This document shows, one piece after another, positions 46,973 to 54,966 of a stretch of DNA of 64,000 nucleotides. The first letter of the stretch is position 1; every line of letters begins with the position of its first letter. Source of the stretch: Niallia taxi (GTDB lineage Bacteria > Bacillota > Bacilli > Bacillales > Cytobacillaceae); NCBI RefSeq assembly GCF_004005475.1, contig NZ_RZTZ01000004.1, forward strand, positions 372,001-436,000. The letters run 5' to 3'. The translations under genes were made by a program, and so were the position numbers. The notes beneath the pieces were generated by a model. It was given only the letters and a program-made list of their open reading frames with translations, was not told where the DNA came from and ran no database searches.

Positions 46973-47046
46973 GCGGGTGTAGTTTAATGGTAAAACCTCA
47001 GCCTTCCAAGCTGATGTCGTGAGTTCGATTCTCATCACCCGCTCCA
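46973..47046 (+). tRNA. tRNA-Gly(TCC)
   Basis: GCGGGTG acceptor, CTTCCAA anticodon loop, encoded CCA. Confidence 0.95.
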
Positions 47047-47055
47047 AAATAATAT

Positions 47056-47132
<77 letters not shown>

Positions 47133-47141
47133 TATTATTGT

Positions 47142-47216
47142 TCCGCAGTAGCTCAGTGGTAGAGCACTCGGCTGTTAACCGAGCGGTCGTAGGTTCGAAT
47201 CCTACCTGCGGAGCCA
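47142..47216 (+). tRNA. tRNA-Asn(GTT)
   Basis: TCCGCAG acceptor, CTGTTAA anticodon loop, encoded CCA. Confidence 0.95.
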
Positions 47217-47253
47217 TAATTACTTAAGTAATACATAACTGAAAAAAAATCAT

Positions 47254-47327
47254 GCGCCTTTAGCTCAGCTGGATAGAGCATACGCCTTCTAAGCGTACGG
47301 TCAGAGGTTCGAATCCTCTAAGGCGCG
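47254..47327 (+). tRNA. tRNA-Arg(TCT), insertion site of the mobile element
   Basis: GCGCCTT/AAGGCGC acceptor, CTTCTAA anticodon loop. After the discriminator G the sequence reads TAC, so no CCA is encoded. The integrase gene starts about 100 bases downstream, so the tRNA 3' half is the presumed attachment core. Confidence 0.95.
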
Positions 47328-47404
47328 TACTTAAAAACGTTGTTGAAGCGTTGAGAAATACGCCTTCTTATTCGAATAGTTGTATCGGTCAATGAATCGG
47401 TCAA
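47310..47404. other. Candidate attL region of the integrated element
   Basis: Contains the tRNA-Arg T-arm and acceptor end, an 11-bp copy (47358-47368) of the tRNA stretch ATACGCCTTCT (47280-47290), and the direct repeat ATCGGTCAA (47384-47392, 47396-47404), 12 bases apart and just ahead of the integrase. Repeats next to a tRNA and an integrase are typical integrase arm or core sites. The matching attR is not in the window. Confidence 0.5.
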
Positions 47405-47430
47405 CTTGCGAATTAGGAGGCGTATTTTTT

Positions 47431-48405
47431 ATGGTGAAAAAGAAAGCATCGTTAAATGTAGAAACCGATTTATCCGGTTTATTCTCCGAAATGAAATCCC
47501 GCAACAACATACCTATTGACGGATTATTAATCGATAAGGCCCTCGCTGTTATTTTGCGCCAAATGAAGGCGGTAGGATTAAGGCAGCGGACCTTGTCTGA
47601 CTACGAATTACACGTTAATCACTTCTGCAAAATTACCAATGCAAGATATATCGAAGAAATAAATACCGAAAGAATATTCGAATGGTTATCATCCATGAAC
47701 GTTAGTAATCAAACGAAATTAATACGTTTAAAATGTTTTAAAGCATTTCTTGGCCGGTGTTTTAATAACGGTTGGATTGAAACGAAATTCTGGACGGATA
47801 TAAAAATAAAAGTAGATAGCCGAGTGAAAGAAGGGGCTACTGACAAGGAGATTAAGGTATTACTTTCTTTACTAGATCTTTCTAAATTTATTGAACTCCG
47901 AGATGCAACAGCAATTTACTGCATGTATATTACCGGAATACGTATCGGAACACTATCTCAATTAGAAACGAAACATATAGATTTTGAAAATAATTTATTG
48001 AAAATAGATGGTGGAATTATTAAAAATCATGAGTCGTTGTATTTACCTTTTGATGATGTATTGGCCACATTATTTACCGCCCTTGTTAAACAAAACGATA
48101 TGATTCGTAAAGAAAAAAAGGTGAATAATAACTACTTATTTGTTTCAATAAATGGCGGACAAGTATCAACAAGCCCAACAAACAATAATATCACTAAACG
48201 TCTGTGTATGTACGCAAAAGAATATGGATTAAAAAACATAAATGCGCATGCACTAAGAAGGGGATTTGCTACAAAATTATTAAAGAATGGAGCTAATATC
48301 GGATTAATATCTAAGGCTCTTGGTCATAGCAGTTTAGACGTGACAACGCGTTATATCCATTTAGACAAAGAAGAAGTTGTAAATGGTTTAAGAAATTACC
48401 TATAA
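47431..48405 (+). CDS. int: Tyrosine recombinase / integrase
   Basis: 324 aa from ATG 47431 (AGGAGG 10 bases upstream; the frame extends to 47380 but without a site). N-terminal SAM-like core-binding domain (about 45-140), then the catalytic domain with Arg171 (GIRIG), His273-x2-Arg276 (HALRR), His299 (GHSS) and the nucleophile Tyr308 (TRYIHL). The complete catalytic set implies activity. It integrates and excises the element at tRNA-Arg and points into the element. No excisionase gene is obvious beside it. Confidence 0.93.
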   Translation: MVKKKASLNVETDLSGLFSEMKSRNNIPIDGLLIDKALAVILRQMKAVGLRQRTLSDYELHVNHFCKITNARYIEEINTERIFEWLSSMNVSNQTKLIRLKCFKAFLGRCFNNGWIETKFWTDIKIKVDSRVKEGATDKEIKVLLSLLDLSKFIELRDATAIYCMYITGIRIGTLSQLETKHIDFENNLLKIDGGIIKNHESLYLPFDDVLATLFTALVKQNDMIRKEKKVNNNYLFVSINGGQVSTSPTNNNITKRLCMYAKEYGLKNINAHALRRGFATKLLKNGANIGLISKALGHSSLDVTTRYIHLDKEEVVNGLRNYL

Positions 48406-48565
48406 AAATAAAAAAAGAGCGCCAGCCGCGGCAACGGCTAACACCCTCTGAATTCGTTAATTACATACTACCAAAAAAAAGCGTGATAATCAACGCTTAT
48501 TTACCTGTGCTCTAATTTCACAAAGTATGTTGGGTTTTGCGCTCTCTTAACGGGGAGAGAAGGAA
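48406..48565. other. Short intergenic with two small hairpins after int
   Basis: AGCCG/CGGCT stem around 48424-48439 and AGCGT/ACGCT stem around 48480-48498 (AGCGTGATAATCAACGCT). Neither has a strong U-run; the first may be the int transcript end. Confidence 0.45.
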
Positions 48566-49249
48566 ATGAAAGAAAATAGGTTTAAGTCAATTGAAGATCT
48601 AAACGCAACTGTACGTGCGCATAGGCACCGCAATGTACTCAGCAGATCAGAACGAGCAGTGCTCAATTTATTATCGCAATACTCTTGCAAGACTATCGGC
48701 GAGTCTTTTCTTGCGAAGTCAACTATCGCTGAGTTAATCGGCAAGTCTCGTCGCACTATTATTCGTATATGCAACCGCCTGGAATCGCTTGGAATTATCC
48801 GCCAAGATAAACGAATGAGAGAAACGGGCGATCGCAGACAAACGAGCAATTTAATCGTTATATTGCCGATAGAAATTGCCGATGTCACACCGGAATGTCA
48901 CAGCGAAGAAGCTCCTCAATTAAACTCAAAATCTATTAATAATACTAAAGAACGTACGGCTAAGCCGGCGTGGATTCCACAATCATTCTATAATTTAGTT
49001 TCTGCGCATCATAGTGACGTGGAAACAATCGAGGAATATTGGCGAGCAGCTTACGCTACTACATACACATATAACTTTACGGCTGCAACAAAGGTGGAAA
49101 TAGCAATTGACGCATTCTACGTAATGAAAGGTAAACGCAAGAAATTACGCAATCCGTTAGCATTCTTTGTGGGCGTAATAAAACGCCAGGCTAAAAAGCG
49201 CTATGTGACTGAAATGTTTAACGATTACTTCAGTGAAATCATAATTTAG
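48566..49249 (+). CDS. Helix-turn-helix (HTH_36-type) replication-like protein
   Basis: 227 aa. An N-terminal winged helix (about 25-85; LSRSERAVLNLLSQY...STIAELIGKSRRTIIRICNRLESLGII) matches the HTH_36 domain found in plasmid and phage replication proteins. A linker and a basic C-terminal region (KGKRKKLRNPLAFFVGVIKRQAKKR) follow. GGGGAG/AAGGA upstream. It may be a replication initiator or regulator of the element; this is inferred from the domain and place after int. Confidence 0.65.
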   Translation: MKENRFKSIEDLNATVRAHRHRNVLSRSERAVLNLLSQYSCKTIGESFLAKSTIAELIGKSRRTIIRICNRLESLGIIRQDKRMRETGDRRQTSNLIVILPIEIADVTPECHSEEAPQLNSKSINNTKERTAKPAWIPQSFYNLVSAHHSDVETIEEYWRAAYATTYTYNFTAATKVEIAIDAFYVMKGKRKKLRNPLAFFVGVIKRQAKKRYVTEMFNDYFSEIII

Positions 49250-49299
49250 GATTTATCTGTAATAAGCAGATTAAAATAATAATTTAAGGGTTGTGATGG

Positions 49300-49620
49300 G
49301 TGATGAATGAAAACAATCAGGTTGAATTTAGTTCGATTGAAGTAGCGAAAAAGACGAAATTTTTAAATGGGGTAGGAAGATTCTTTGCGTTTTGTATTGG
49401 AGGATTTGGAATTTTGACGGGTGTTTTGTTATGTATAACCGTTATTGGAATAATACCTGGATTTATTGTGGTAGTGGGTTCGCTGGGATGTTTAGCTTTA
49501 GCTATGGGTAAGCAAAAAGTAAGGTGTCCGCACTGTAAAAAACAAACAATAGTTTTTCAAAACGTTGAAGAATTTCATTGTGTTCGTTGCAAAAACACAA
49601 CAATAATAACTTGGAAATAA
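49300..49620 (+). CDS. Small membrane protein with C-terminal zinc ribbon
   Basis: 106 aa. Two adjacent helices (about 28-50 and 52-70) and a CPHC...CVRC zinc-ribbon tail. Start GTG 49300 (AAGGG 9 bases upstream) or ATG 49303. Unrecognised; the layout is membrane anchor plus metal-binding tail. The gene converges on two minus-strand nuclease genes and stops one base before the first. Confidence 0.6.
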   Translation: MMNENNQVEFSSIEVAKKTKFLNGVGRFFAFCIGGFGILTGVLLCITVIGIIPGFIVVVGSLGCLALAMGKQKVRCPHCKKQTIVFQNVEEFHCVRCKNTTIITWK

Positions 49621-49621
49621 G

Positions 49622-50026
49622 CTAACCTAATTCTTTCTTTATTCTTTGTAATACCTTAGCTGTTTGTCCGTTGATTTGTGAGCCGCTAAATCTAATAACC
49701 TTCCAGCCGTTTTTTCGAAGATATCGATCTTTTTTACGATCGTGAGCTTTTTGGGAAGGGGTTGAATGCCATTGTTTACCGTCACACTCAATTGCTAATC
49801 TGTGGGATACAAGTGCAAGATCAATTCGATATGCACCGCAACGGACTTGAGGTGTTACATCATACCCGTTAAATCTTAAAGAATCGTATAATCTTCTCTC
49901 TATAGGGCTTTCGCATTTATCTTTTGGTAAAACAATAGGGGGTTTCTCTGGCTTATGCAAAATAAATGCTAAGAAGGAAATCCCCAAGAGTCCGAAAAAT
50001 ATTATATACTCATACAATTGATACAC
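49622..50026 (-). CDS. Membrane-anchored DUF559/Vsr-like nuclease
   Basis: 134 aa. An N-terminal transmembrane helix (about 5-23) precedes a PD-(D/E)XK-type domain: ESPIERRLYDSL, then RIDLALV and AIECDGKQWH (the D...ExD core with following WH), and the RKNGWKVIRFSGSQI end. This is the fold of DUF559 and very-short-patch-repair endonucleases. Membrane-tethered members are uncommon. It lies 27 bases after a second membrane-anchored nuclease, so the pair is probably one operon. Confidence 0.7.
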   Translation of the reverse strand: MYQLYEYIIFFGLLGISFLAFILHKPEKPPIVLPKDKCESPIERRLYDSLRFNGYDVTPQVRCGAYRIDLALVSHRLAIECDGKQWHSTPSQKAHDRKKDRYLRKNGWKVIRFSGSQINGQTAKVLQRIKKELG

Positions 50027-50052
50027 CGTCCCATTAAAATACTAAGAATATA

Positions 50053-50646
50053 TTAAGAAGGCGCAAATATATTACGGAATTTCTTTTCTTTATACATCAT
50101 ATAACCTAATTCATCCCGATCAATCAAACGAACTTTGTTAGCTTTTGCTAAGTTTTCTGCAGCTGGGGTAAAGTAACTATTTGTTATAACCATAGCACCA
50201 TTAGCCTTATAATAACCCATCGCTGCAACAATTTCTTGAACTGCAGACACTCCGATACTTTTACTGTATCTTTTGGCTTGCACCACATACTTTTTCTGTT
50301 TTTTACGTAAAATTAGGTCGGCTCCGTAATCGCCTGATCCCTTAGTGACTTCAGCTCTATAACCTATTTTCTCAAACAATGGGACAAGGAAGTGTTCAAA
50401 TTCTAAACCTTCCATTTTATCGACATCACTTAAATCATAAGTAGGTTGGAGTACTTTTTTTCTTTTTAGATAGCGATAAATCAAGTACATCATTAATATG
50501 AACAGTAGTAAGTTTACGCCATATTCGATTATAAGCTGTCCTTCTTCTGATCTTACAAATGCAACTAGTATAAAGAGCCCTACAATGAGGTTGGCCGGTT
50601 GTTTCCACCATGTTTTATTACTCTTCTTTGACCTTCTCTTCTTCAT
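50053..50646 (-). CDS. Membrane-anchored Mrr-type restriction endonuclease
   Basis: 197 aa. Two N-terminal helices (about 15-30 and 37-60), then an Mrr_cat domain with MEGLEFEHFLVPLFEKIGY, GSGDYGADLIL (catalytic Asp) and VVQAKRY (the QxK core). Mrr nucleases cut modified or foreign DNA; membrane-linked versions occur widely in Bacilli. It may police incoming DNA, or process element DNA at the membrane. First gene of a two-gene minus-strand operon. Confidence 0.8.
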   Translation of the reverse strand: MKKRRSKKSNKTWWKQPANLIVGLFILVAFVRSEEGQLIIEYGVNLLLFILMMYLIYRYLKRKKVLQPTYDLSDVDKMEGLEFEHFLVPLFEKIGYRAEVTKGSGDYGADLILRKKQKKYVVQAKRYSKSIGVSAVQEIVAAMGYYKANGAMVITNSYFTPAAENLAKANKVRLIDRDELGYMMYKEKKFRNIFAPS

Positions 50647-50907
50647 TTAATCACCTATTGTTTGTTTTAAATATAACTTGTCCCAAAATAGGGAATGATA
50701 TCCTCAAATATTAAAATAATCATCTATTTTAGATACAGTATCTACTGTGAATATCCCGAAATTTATAAAAGTCAAGAGTTTAATATTAAACAATATGCAA
50801 TTTTGGCAATATACTAAATATTGATTTTTAAGGTGCAAAGTGGTAATTTTAATAGTGTGATAGGTAGATGAAAATCGATCAAACCGCGTATGGAAGTAGG
50901 TGGTAAT

Positions 50908-50988
50908 TTGGTCGATTTAGATACTTTGTTTCAAGCGGGTACATTTCTCATTGCTTTATTAACATATCTACAAGAAAAAGGAGAATAA
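50908..50988 (+). CDS. Putative holin-like mini-toxin (type I toxin candidate)
   Basis: A 26-aa frame from TTG 50908 (AGGTGG 4 bases upstream): a short hydrophobic core TLFQAGTFLIALLTYL with a charged C-terminal tail QEKGE. It resembles the 'putative holin-like toxin' peptides (TxpA/Fst-type) of Bacillus genomes. A perfect terminator follows within 80 bases, leaving room for the antisense RNA that normally neutralises such toxins. Inside the mobile element it would be an addiction module. The antisense RNA itself has not been identified. Confidence 0.55.
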   Translation: MVDLDTLFQAGTFLIALLTYLQEKGE

Positions 50989-51064
50989 AAAAAGTAATCT
51001 CCCAGGGACTGACTCCTAAAAGATTACCGTTGGTACTGATCGATACATATATCAATCACATTAG

Positions 51065-51090
51065 ACCGCCAGCTGCAACTGGCGGTTTTA
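51065..51090 (+). terminator. Terminator after the mini-toxin
   Basis: ACCGCCAG (51065-51072) / CTGGCGGT (51079-51086) followed by TTTTA. Confidence 0.85.
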
Positions 51091-51312
51091 CTGTATAAAA
51101 AAAACAACAAACTCTATATAAGTAAACTAACATAAGAATGTCGCACTATGCAACATTTTAATTAATTTATTTTAAACTAAAATTTCTTTGTATACTCATA
51201 TAAGTCGCGCGATTATGAGGTGTGCAATTAGAAAAACCACCGTCTTCAATATCTTGTGAATGTACACACTATGAATACAAAGCAATGAACACTTCAAATT
51301 TAAAAAAGGTTT

Positions 51313-51543
51313 TTACATGCCGAAATAATCATCGCTCACTTCTGTACCTAACTGCTTCATTGCTCTTTTTACTTTGGATATAGTTGATTGCTTAGGGCGG
51401 TAGTTGTCATCGTTACATAATTTAGATATTGTTCCACGGCTTAGCCCCGTTAATTCCTCGAGTTCAATTTGCGATATCTTCTTACGATCAACATACCTTC
51501 CGAATTTGCTTCGGTCTTTATTTAATCCAAAAAACGAAAACAT
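51313..51543 (-). CDS. XRE-family repressor
   Basis: 76 aa. HTH at about 18-45 (KISQIELEELTGLSRGTISKLCND). Divergent from the FtsK gene, which suggests it controls the transfer genes as an immunity-type repressor. It is short for an ICE ImmR repressor and lacks the protease-recognition tail. Confidence 0.7.
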   Translation of the reverse strand: MFSFFGLNKDRSKFGRYVDRKKISQIELEELTGLSRGTISKLCNDDNYRPKQSTISKVKRAMKQLGTEVSDDYFGM

Positions 51544-51682
51544 TACACCACTGCCTTTATCTTTTTAATAATAGTCTGTACAAAAAGTCATTTTTTTAAC
51601 CCTATGCAAAAAAGTGACATAACGGACAATCAGCAGTAAATATCCTATACCATTAACAGTTCCTTTCGCTGTTCCTTTTAAA

Positions 51683-51697
51683 ATTCTAGCCTAGAAT
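51683..51697. promoter_or_regulatory. Small palindrome between the XRE and FtsK genes
   Basis: ATTCTAG C CTAGAAT, 7-bp arms one base apart, in the divergent intergenic. A possible repressor site, not proven. Confidence 0.35.
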
Positions 51698-51801
51698 CTG
51701 ATCTGGAACGGTTTAAATCCACTAATCGCAACTCTTTCAAACTATTTTATTCTTCCTTTCTTCTGGGACTATATTTCATATATAAGGGGTGGTGATCGCC
51801 T

Positions 51802-53091
51802 ATGTTATTCGAGATTCTTTCGTCAGTAGTAGTCGGTGGTCTTGTAGGTTGTTCGTATTTATATCAGCAAGGATTAGGCGGCAATGATTCTCGCAATATA
51901 TCTCGTATCGCCTCCAACGCTGGACTTGTCGCAAAGGATGGAACCAAAATAAGGATACTTCGCCGTCGAGCGTATAAGGACCACGTAGAATATGTGTTTC
52001 AACTCCCGCAGGGCTTATCTGTGAAACAGTTTCGTGAGAAAATTGACCGGTTTCAGGACGGTCTGAACGCGAAGAAAAGAGTGTTGGATATATCCGCGGC
52101 AGATATACGCAATATTAACTGGAAAAAAGACTTCGTGTGCCAATTGCAGGAACTCATGACGAAGAAACGAAATTTGCGCAAAGAAATTGAAATTGAATTT
52201 GATGGCACATTGAAGTTTCGCGTTTACACGGAGGAATTAACAAGCCGGTTCGATTACGACTTAACTCTTTTAGAATCAACGAAAGGGTGGAAAGTTCCCA
52301 TCGGTATATCGCGAAAAGGACTCGTTTTCCATGATTTTGAAAAGGAATATAACCTAATCGTCGCAGGATCACCAGGATACGGCAAAACGGTGTTTCTGAA
52401 GAATGCGATAACTACCTTTGTTGCGAAACAAACACGAAACGTAAATTTCTTTCTAATCGATTTAAAAGGGGGCTTGGCATTCAACCGGTTTAAAGGGTTG
52501 GAGCAAGTGCGAGGACTAGCGAAGAATCCATTAGAAGCGCTAATGATACTTACTGAAGCACAAAAGAAGATGAACGAGCGAATTGAATACTTACTACAAA
52601 ACGGCTTTGAGGACGTAACGGAATCCGGATTCCCTGAACGTTACTTCGTAGTTATCGATGAAGCTGCCGACATTGTTCACGTAAGGGAATGCCAAGAGAT
52701 CATCGAAGATATTGCAAGGCGTGGTCGCGGTGCTGGTTTTCGCCTAGTATATTGCACGCAATACCCATCGAACCAAGCGATAAGTTCACAAGTGCGCCAA
52801 ACAGTAAATGCACAGTTATGTTTCCGATTAAGAACCGAAGCAGCAAGTCGAGCAGTTTTAGATGAAGGCGGTGCCGAACTGTTACCACGAATACAAGGGC
52901 GTGCTATCTATTGGTCGGACGAAAGGAAAACCGTACAAACGCCGTACATTTCAAACGAATTTATCAACGATACGATACATCCGAATATCACTTTCAAAGC
53001 ACGTAAGGAGGATAACAATGCAGAAAAGCAGTACGAAGCAAATTCGTCAGGAAAATATACTCTTGAGCTTGAAGAAACTCCACTATCTTAG
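51802..53091 (+). CDS. FtsK/SpoIIIE-type DNA translocase
   Basis: 429 aa. One N-terminal hydrophobic stretch (about 3-22), then a motor domain with Walker A AGSPGYGKT (188-196; Lys195), LIDLKGGL, and Walker B YFVVIDEAAD, plus TQYPSNQAISSQVRQ, all standard FtsK_SpoIIIE features. It lacks the C-terminal gamma domain. In actinobacterial AICEs a protein of this family alone moves double-stranded DNA between cells; in ICEBs1 the related ConQ/YdcQ is a coupling protein. Followed by an overlapping Replic_Relax gene. Which mode applies is open. Confidence 0.9.
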   Translation: MLFEILSSVVVGGLVGCSYLYQQGLGGNDSRNISRIASNAGLVAKDGTKIRILRRRAYKDHVEYVFQLPQGLSVKQFREKIDRFQDGLNAKKRVLDISAADIRNINWKKDFVCQLQELMTKKRNLRKEIEIEFDGTLKFRVYTEELTSRFDYDLTLLESTKGWKVPIGISRKGLVFHDFEKEYNLIVAGSPGYGKTVFLKNAITTFVAKQTRNVNFFLIDLKGGLAFNRFKGLEQVRGLAKNPLEALMILTEAQKKMNERIEYLLQNGFEDVTESGFPERYFVVIDEAADIVHVRECQEIIEDIARRGRGAGFRLVYCTQYPSNQAISSQVRQTVNAQLCFRLRTEAASRAVLDEGGAELLPRIQGRAIYWSDERKTVQTPYISNEFINDTIHPNITFKARKEDNNAEKQYEANSSGKYTLELEETPLS

Positions 53092-53608
53092 TCGCAGTCA
53101 GTTACAACGGATACATCGGCTTGGGGGCGTTAGAAACGCGAATAAAGTTTTAAGCGAAATGGCGGAATACCTTCATACAACCCGCCTGCAGGAAAACGTA
53201 TATTACCTAAATGCGACCGGAAGAGACCGCGTAGGATCCACGAAGGTTCTGAAGAAAACCAATCAAATCGAACATTATTTAATGCGAAACGAACTGTACA
53301 TCTTAAACGGGTGCCCTTCAAGTTGGAAACAAGAAATCAAATTAACGATAAAGGGTCAAATAACTATCGTAGCAGATGCTTTGTTTATTCGCGAAAAAAC
53401 GTATAACATATGCGAAGTGGATAACACGCAGAAAATGAGCGTTAATCGAGAAAAGGCCAAAAAATACCGCCGATTAGTCGAAATAGCTAATTTCGAAAAG
53501 CAGCCGAAGTTTATCTGGATAACAACCACCGAGTATCGCCGCAAGCAATTACTGGCTTTGTTTGAAGGTATGCAAATCGAAGTGTTTTTAACGGATGAAC
53601 TTAAATAG
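53018..53608 (+). CDS. Replication-relaxation family protein
   Basis: 196 aa from ATG 53018 (AAGGAGGAT 6 bases upstream), overlapping the translocase end by 74 bases in another frame. N-terminal wHTH (about 10-60; ILLSLKKLHYLSRSQLQRIHRLGG...VLSEM) then an alpha/beta domain ending in IWITTTEYRRKQLLALFEGM. This is the Replic_Relax (PF13814) layout found beside FtsK-like genes on Bacillus plasmids and elements. Its role, replication or relaxation, has been proposed from such context and is not established. Confidence 0.78.
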   Translation: MQKSSTKQIRQENILLSLKKLHYLSRSQLQRIHRLGGVRNANKVLSEMAEYLHTTRLQENVYYLNATGRDRVGSTKVLKKTNQIEHYLMRNELYILNGCPSSWKQEIKLTIKGQITIVADALFIREKTYNICEVDNTQKMSVNREKAKKYRRLVEIANFEKQPKFIWITTTEYRRKQLLALFEGMQIEVFLTDELK

Positions 53609-53622
53609 GGAGGCGTTTTGAA

Positions 53623-54027
53623 ATGGCGAAGAGAATACAACGAGTAGGTACAATTAGCGAATTTATGAACGGAGACTATAGAAAGAAAAAGGAAATCGAT
53701 TTGAAGCCGGTGATAAAGGTTGGCGTTATGTTAGGTGTGACGGCTCTTTCGCTTACATTTGGGGATGTTTCCTTTGCGGCTGCTGGTGCGGTTAGTGGTG
53801 TGGTTACGGATAAAGTAGTCAGTGCCTTTTCGCCGCTAATCGAATTAGTGCAGGCGCTAAGTTATCCGATAGGCCTTGTAATGATGCTTGGTGGTGGGTT
53901 ATTCATAATGATCGGAAACAGCGAGAAGGGTTTTGGTATGATACAGAAGGCTGGACTAGGGTACGTTGTAGTTCAGTTATTGCCCACCATACTAGATTTG
54001 TTAGTCGAGATTACAAAAGCTTTATAA
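53623..54027 (+). CDS. Small membrane protein, VirB2/TrbC-pilin-like layout
   Basis: 134 aa. A charged N-terminus (RKKKEIDLKPVIKVG), a first helix ending in FGDVSFAAAGAV (about 35-58, with an AxA-like cleavage pattern) and two further helices (77-97 and 105-125) around a short loop. Pilin-like VirB2/TrbC proteins and some holins share this layout. It lies 14 bases after the Replic_Relax gene with GGGAGG upstream, so it is the third gene of the transfer cluster. Possible membrane partner of the translocase; unproven. Confidence 0.6.
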   Translation: MAKRIQRVGTISEFMNGDYRKKKEIDLKPVIKVGVMLGVTALSLTFGDVSFAAAGAVSGVVTDKVVSAFSPLIELVQALSYPIGLVMMLGGGLFIMIGNSEKGFGMIQKAGLGYVVVQLLPTILDLLVEITKAL

Positions 54028-54030
54028 ACA

Positions 54031-54068
54031 AAAAAGACCTCCGATTAATTAATTTTCGGAGGTTTCTT
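54031..54068. terminator. Bidirectional terminator after the transfer cluster
   Basis: GACCTCCGA (54036-54044) / TCGGAGGTTTC (54056-54066) with A-run and T-run flanks. It overlaps the last codons of the converging XRE gene. Confidence 0.8.
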
Positions 54069-54276
54069 CGTTTTTATCAGGCACTATTTCGAGAAGATTT
54101 TCGATTTTGCAATTTAAAACCAGACACAATTTTTCCAAAGTATCGAAGGTAATCCCTTTCGTATCCTCGTTATATAGCTTTGCTAATCCATTACGATGTA
54201 ATCCAGTTAACTTAGATACATCTGCAATGTTCAAACGTTGCTCACCCATAATCTTTGATAAATGCACTTTAATCAT
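54049..54276 (-). CDS. Cro/CI-type XRE repressor
   Basis: 75 aa single HTH domain (about 15-58; NIADVSKLTGLHRNGLAKLYNEDTKGITFDTLEKLC), the compact Cro-like form. Divergent from a small-gene operon; repeated ATAGTGTTTA-type sites lie between them. GGAGG upstream. Confidence 0.82.
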   Translation of the reverse strand: MIKVHLSKIMGEQRLNIADVSKLTGLHRNGLAKLYNEDTKGITFDTLEKLCLVLNCKIENLLEIVPDKNEETSEN

Positions 54277-54309
54277 CCGAACTCCTCCTTGATATTCAAA
54301 TTATATATC

Positions 54310-54395
54310 GCGGTGTTAAAAATATCAATATAAGTGTTGACAATGCACATCGTAGTGTTTATTATAAAGGTAAGAAACGCACACCATAGTGTTTA
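54310..54395 (+). promoter_or_regulatory. Promoter with repeated operators for the small-gene operon
   Basis: TTGACA (54337-54342), 17-base spacer, TATTAT (54360-54365). The repeats ATGCACATCGTAGTGTTTA (54343-54361) and ACGCACACCATAGTGTTTA (54377-54395) are 34 bp apart, one overlapping the promoter and one downstream. Related GTGTT cores lie at 54314 and 54335. The spacing suggests cooperative binding by the adjacent XRE repressor. Confidence 0.65.
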
Positions 54396-54428
54396 AAACA
54401 ACTACTATAGTATAAAGGGGGTATGGGT

Positions 54429-54530
54429 ATGTTATTGTATAACGAAAACCATTGGATATGGAAAGTAATCTTTTGGATAGTACCTACTAGTGTATTTACA
54501 TTAATTTTAACGGGAGTGATAAGCGGATGA
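54429..54530 (+). CDS. 33-aa single-helix membrane peptide
   Basis: ATG 54429 with AAAGGGGG upstream. Peptide: polar start with Trp residues, then one helix (about 14-31; VIFWIVPTSVFTLILTG). Its stop TGA overlaps the next gene's ATG (ATGA), showing translational coupling. Unrecognised; too short for homology guesses. Sits directly behind the operator-controlled promoter. Confidence 0.6.
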   Translation: MLLYNENHWIWKVIFWIVPTSVFTLILTGVISG

Positions 54531-54871
54531 GAGAAATAAATGCGTTATTCATCGACTCAGGAGATTCTTGGTTTGAGGGGGATGAATCTAAAGTAAAGAT
54601 AATGGCACCAAACGCTGTGCTTTCTTGGAAAGATGACGGAATGTGGGCCTTTAGGGTATTGGACGAAGAAATTAGCGACAGACAAGATGAATTAGTAATT
54701 GACCTAGCTAAATGTGCAAGTGTTTTCGTGGGGTTAGAGAGCACGGAAAATGGTGAAATAACAGCAGAGTTTCTTGCAACTGCAAGTTTCATTGAAGTAA
54801 TACAGAAATTGGCAAACAAAAAACCCGGCGACGCGGGAACGTCGACGAGCAATGAAAAAAACAATGCATAG
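54527..54871 (+). CDS. Unrecognised 114-aa acidic protein
   Basis: Starts in an ATGA overlap with the 33-aa peptide. Acidic and soluble; the first half has beta-rich character (NAVLSWKDDGMWAFRVLDEE), the C-terminal tail is low complexity (KPGDAGTSTSNEKNNA). No family recognised. Its placement behind the element's regulated promoter suggests a role early in induction, unproven. Confidence 0.6.
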   Translation: MREINALFIDSGDSWFEGDESKVKIMAPNAVLSWKDDGMWAFRVLDEEISDRQDELVIDLAKCASVFVGLESTENGEITAEFLATASFIEVIQKLANKKPGDAGTSTSNEKNNA

Positions 54872-54966
54872 AAATTATAGCAAATATTGGTACGCAAAGT
54901 AAAGATTGACTAAGTAAAGAACTGGCGACCTTTTAAGAATATAAAGGGATAGGGGAGAAAATTAAA

